Shown here: one piece after another, positions 6,808-8,598 of the stretch
Layout of the letters: the number at the start of each line of letters is the position of its first letter
Numbering within the stretch: position 1 is the stretch's first letter
Source of the DNA: JBILVQ01 sp044370375
Lineage (GTDB): Bacteria; Bacteroidota; Bacteroidia; UBA4408
Direction: 5' to 3'
NCBI GenBank assembly: GCA_044370375.1
Contig: JBILVQ010000130.1
Location: forward strand, 1 to 8,598
Length of the DNA stretch: 8,598 nucleotides
The notes under the pieces: generated by a model
Database searches by the model: none
What the model was told of the DNA's origin: nothing
The model's input: the letters and a program-made list of their open reading frames with translations, nothing else
Translations under genes and position numbers: made by a program

Positions 6808-8283
6808 TTAATAGGCTTTGGCAAACAAAACCCTTTTGTTGGATGCTTTTCCTGAATAAACGCAGGTTCCTATTTCTTCGGTAGCATCTAATGGTATACA
6901 ACGAATGGTGGCCTTGGTTTGTTCTTTGATGCTCTGTTCGGTTTCTGCCGTTCCATCCCAATGAGCTGAAAGAAAGCCTCCTTTTTCAATTTCTGTTTTG
7001 AATTGTTCCCAAGTATCAATTTTTTTGATCATGCCGGTTCTAAAATCCAAGGCTTTTTGATAAAGACTTTGCTGAATTTCTTCTAATAAGCCAGGAATGC
7101 TTTTTACAGCCTCATCGCGGCCAATGGATTTTTTTTCAAGCGTGTCGCGGCGGGCCAATTCAATGGTGCCATTTTCCAAATCACGCGGCCCCATGGCTAT
7201 CCTGAGGGGCACTCCTTTAAATTCATAATCTGCAAATTTCCATCCCGGGCGTTGATTGTCGCGGTCATCGAATTTAACCCTTACATCGCTTTTTTTCAAT
7301 TCATTCATTATCTCATGGGCCACTTTGGCAATGGCAGCAAGTTCTTCCTCGTTTTTGTAAATGGGGATGATTACGACCTGAATTGGCGCAACTTTGGGAG
7401 GGAGTACGAGTCCATTGTCATCTGAATGTGCCATAATCAATGCTCCCATCAAGCGGGTAGAAACTCCCCATGAGGTGGCCCAAACAAAATCTTGCTTGCC
7501 ATCTTTTCCGGTAAATTTTACATCAAAGGCTTTCGCGAAATTTTGCCCGAGAAAATGGGAGGTTCCCGCTTGTAGTGCTTTGCCATCCTGCATCAGGGCT
7601 TCAATGCAATAGGTGTCTTCAGCACCTGCAAATCTTTCAGAGGGCGTTTTCACTCCTTTCACCACAGGAATAGCGAGATGCGTTTCGGCAAATTCTGCAT
7701 AAACATCAAGCATTTTTTTGGTTTCTATCAGCGCTTCTTCTTTGGTGGCATGTGCTGTATGTCCTTCCTGCCAAAGGAATTCGGCTGTTCTAAGAAACAA
7801 ACGGGTTCTCATTTCCCATCGAACCACATTCGCCCACTGATTAATGAGAATAGGAAGATCGCGATAGCTTTGGATCCAGCCTTTGTAGGTGTTCCAGATG
7901 ATTGCTTCGCTGGTAGGACGTACAATGAGTTCTTCTTCCAGTTTAGCTTCGGGGTCAACGATTAATTTTCCCGGATTTTGTGGGTCGGTTTTTAACCTGT
8001 AGTGCGTAACAATGGCGCATTCTTTTGCAAAACCTTCAGCATTTTTTTCCTCTGCTTCAAAAAGGCTTTTGGGAACAAACAAGGGGAAATAGGCGTTAAC
8101 ATGGCCTGTTTCCTTGAACATTTTATCTAATTGTTTCTGCATCATTTCCCAAATGGCATAGCCGGAGGGTTTAATGACCATGCAACCTCTTACGGCAGAG
8201 TTTTCTGCCAGGTCGGCCTTTATGACCAAATCATTGTACCACTGAGCGTAGTTTTCTTCACGGGAGGCCAGGTTTTTCGCCAT
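6808..8283 (-). CDS. proS: Prolyl-tRNA synthetase, archaeal/eukaryal-like type
   Basis: ProRS charges tRNA-Pro with proline in the cytosol using ATP. I chose the ATG at 8281-8283, giving 491 aa beginning MAKNLASREENYAQWY as in relatives, rather than a TTG 23 codons upstream next to a promoter box. The class II catalytic core shows RPTSE (122-126), motif 2 around VVRWEMRTRLFLRTAEFLW (154-172) and motif 3 around GALIMAHSDDNGLVLP (280-295). The anticodon-binding domain starts with QVVIIPIY. It lacks the large editing insertion of the E. coli-type enzyme and has the C-terminal extension, ending FAKAY, of the archaeal/eukaryal type. In that extension only C462 and C474 remain; HWDGTAETE (441-449) and S477 stand where zinc-binding relatives carry cysteines. 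The unknown 236-aa gene follows after 3 nt. Confidence 0.96.
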   Translation of the reverse strand: MAKNLASREENYAQWYNDLVIKADLAENSAVRGCMVIKPSGYAIWEMMQKQLDKMFKETGHVNAYFPLFVPKSLFEAEEKNAEGFAKECAIVTHYRLKTDPQNPGKLIVDPEAKLEEELIVRPTSEAIIWNTYKGWIQSYRDLPILINQWANVVRWEMRTRLFLRTAEFLWQEGHTAHATKEEALIETKKMLDVYAEFAETHLAIPVVKGVKTPSERFAGAEDTYCIEALMQDGKALQAGTSHFLGQNFAKAFDVKFTGKDGKQDFVWATSWGVSTRLMGALIMAHSDDNGLVLPPKVAPIQVVIIPIYKNEEELAAIAKVAHEIMNELKKSDVRVKFDDRDNQRPGWKFADYEFKGVPLRIAMGPRDLENGTIELARRDTLEKKSIGRDEAVKSIPGLLEEIQQSLYQKALDFRTGMIKKIDTWEQFKTEIEKGGFLSAHWDGTAETEQSIKEQTKATIRCIPLDATEEIGTCVYSGKASNKRVLFAKAY

Positions 8284-8359
8284 ATTGCAAGTTTGGTATG
8301 GAATTTGTATTTTTAGAATCTGAAACCATTTGTTTAATCCTTTTTTAAACAAACGGGCT

Positions 8360-8367
8360 CAAAAATA
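8360..8367 (-). promoter_or_regulatory. Candidate -7 promoter element for proS
   Basis: TATTTTTG on the minus strand matches TAnnTTTG exactly. A start near 8355 would give a leader of about 70 nt to the proS ATG. No TTG or TTTG lies 17-23 nt upstream, so the -33 box is missing or poor. The location in the divergent gap between proS and the lipoprotein gene supports it. Confidence 0.45.
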
Positions 8368-8426
8368 AGAATTAAACCTTGACCATTATGGAACGTCTTA
8401 ACTTCACAACAAATAACCCGGTAGCT

Positions 8427-8598
8427 ATGAAATCTATAGCCCTCTTTCTTACGATGGCATTTCTGGGAATTGCATCGTGCTCTTCGTCAAAGCAGGCAAG
8501 AAGTTCTTCTTCCGATGATGTTTATTTTTCATCGAAGGATGCTAAAGCCGAAGCAGAAGCAAACGAAAAGAAAAGAACCCAAAGTGATTACACACCTG
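8427..8598 (+). CDS. Small lipoprotein, function unknown (3' end outside window)
   Basis: Fifty-seven codons are visible before the window ends. Starting at the ATG at 8427, the product has a lysine near the N-terminus, a hydrophobic stretch (IALFLTMAFLGIA), and a lipobox IASC with the lipidated cysteine at residue 18, so it is predicted to be a signal peptidase II substrate anchored in the periplasm or outer membrane. After the cysteine comes a serine-rich linker, then DDVYFSSKDAKAEAEAN, which resembles other small Bacteroidota lipoproteins but has no function I can name. An in-frame ATG at 8388 would add 13 residues before a normal signal peptide and is less likely. The gene diverges from proS. 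Confidence 0.75.
   Translation, partial: MKSIALFLTMAFLGIASCSSSKQARSSSSDDVYFSSKDAKAEAEANEKKRTQSDYTP

Noticed and set aside
7394..7965. Open frames of 72 and 95 codons on the plus strand inside proS
   Set aside because: They lie antisense to a well-conserved gene and show no recognisable protein features; they are shadows of its codon pattern.
8285..8315. Plus-strand TTG-N20-TATTTTTA as promoter for the lipoprotein gene
   Set aside because: The -7 box lacks the final G and the leader would be long, about 100 nt to the preferred ATG. It remains only a weak possibility.

Overview
This window is ordinary core chromosome from a member of the Bacteroidota, and I found no mobile element, CRISPR array, phage remnant or defence island in it. 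Four things support the taxon. The primary sigma factor is the short form (about 289 aa, no region 1.1) ending in the characteristic ...KTYLG. Promoter-like sequences match the Bacteroidota -33/-7 consensus (TTTG / TAnnTTTG) rather than TTGACA/TATAAT. Genes lack Shine-Dalgarno sequences. Prolyl-tRNA synthetase is the archaeal/eukaryal-like type with degenerate C-terminal zinc ligands. I cannot fix family or genus; the base composition is moderately AT-rich by eye.

Layout: positions 1-3365 read on the plus strand. They hold the 3' part of a GT4-type glycosyltransferase that overlaps an lpxH-like lipid A phosphoesterase gene, then a weak terminator-like hairpin, then the primary sigma factor gene (rpoD) and ribulose-phosphate 3-epimerase (rpe). 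Positions 3407-8283 read on the minus strand, so rpe converges on this block. In transcription order from the right it contains proS with a small unrecognised gene 3 nt behind it; a promoter driving tRNA-Glu(UUC) and rpsT, closed by a strong intrinsic terminator; and a second promoter driving radC and a 4-nt-overlapping polysaccharide-deacetylase-like gene. At the right edge a lipoprotein gene, cut by the window end, diverges from proS.

Most genes are housekeeping: transcription initiation, translation (proS, tRNA-Glu, S20), the pentose phosphate pathway, and envelope biosynthesis (glycosyltransferase, LpxH, possibly the deacetylase). The more interesting points are small in scale: two promoters with an identical 20-nt spacer, a tRNA whose 3' end lies only 17 nt before the S20 start codon, overlapping gene pairs, a deacetylase-like protein with an altered metal-ligand pattern, and a proS-linked gene of unknown function. 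I do not see an undescribed multi-gene system here.
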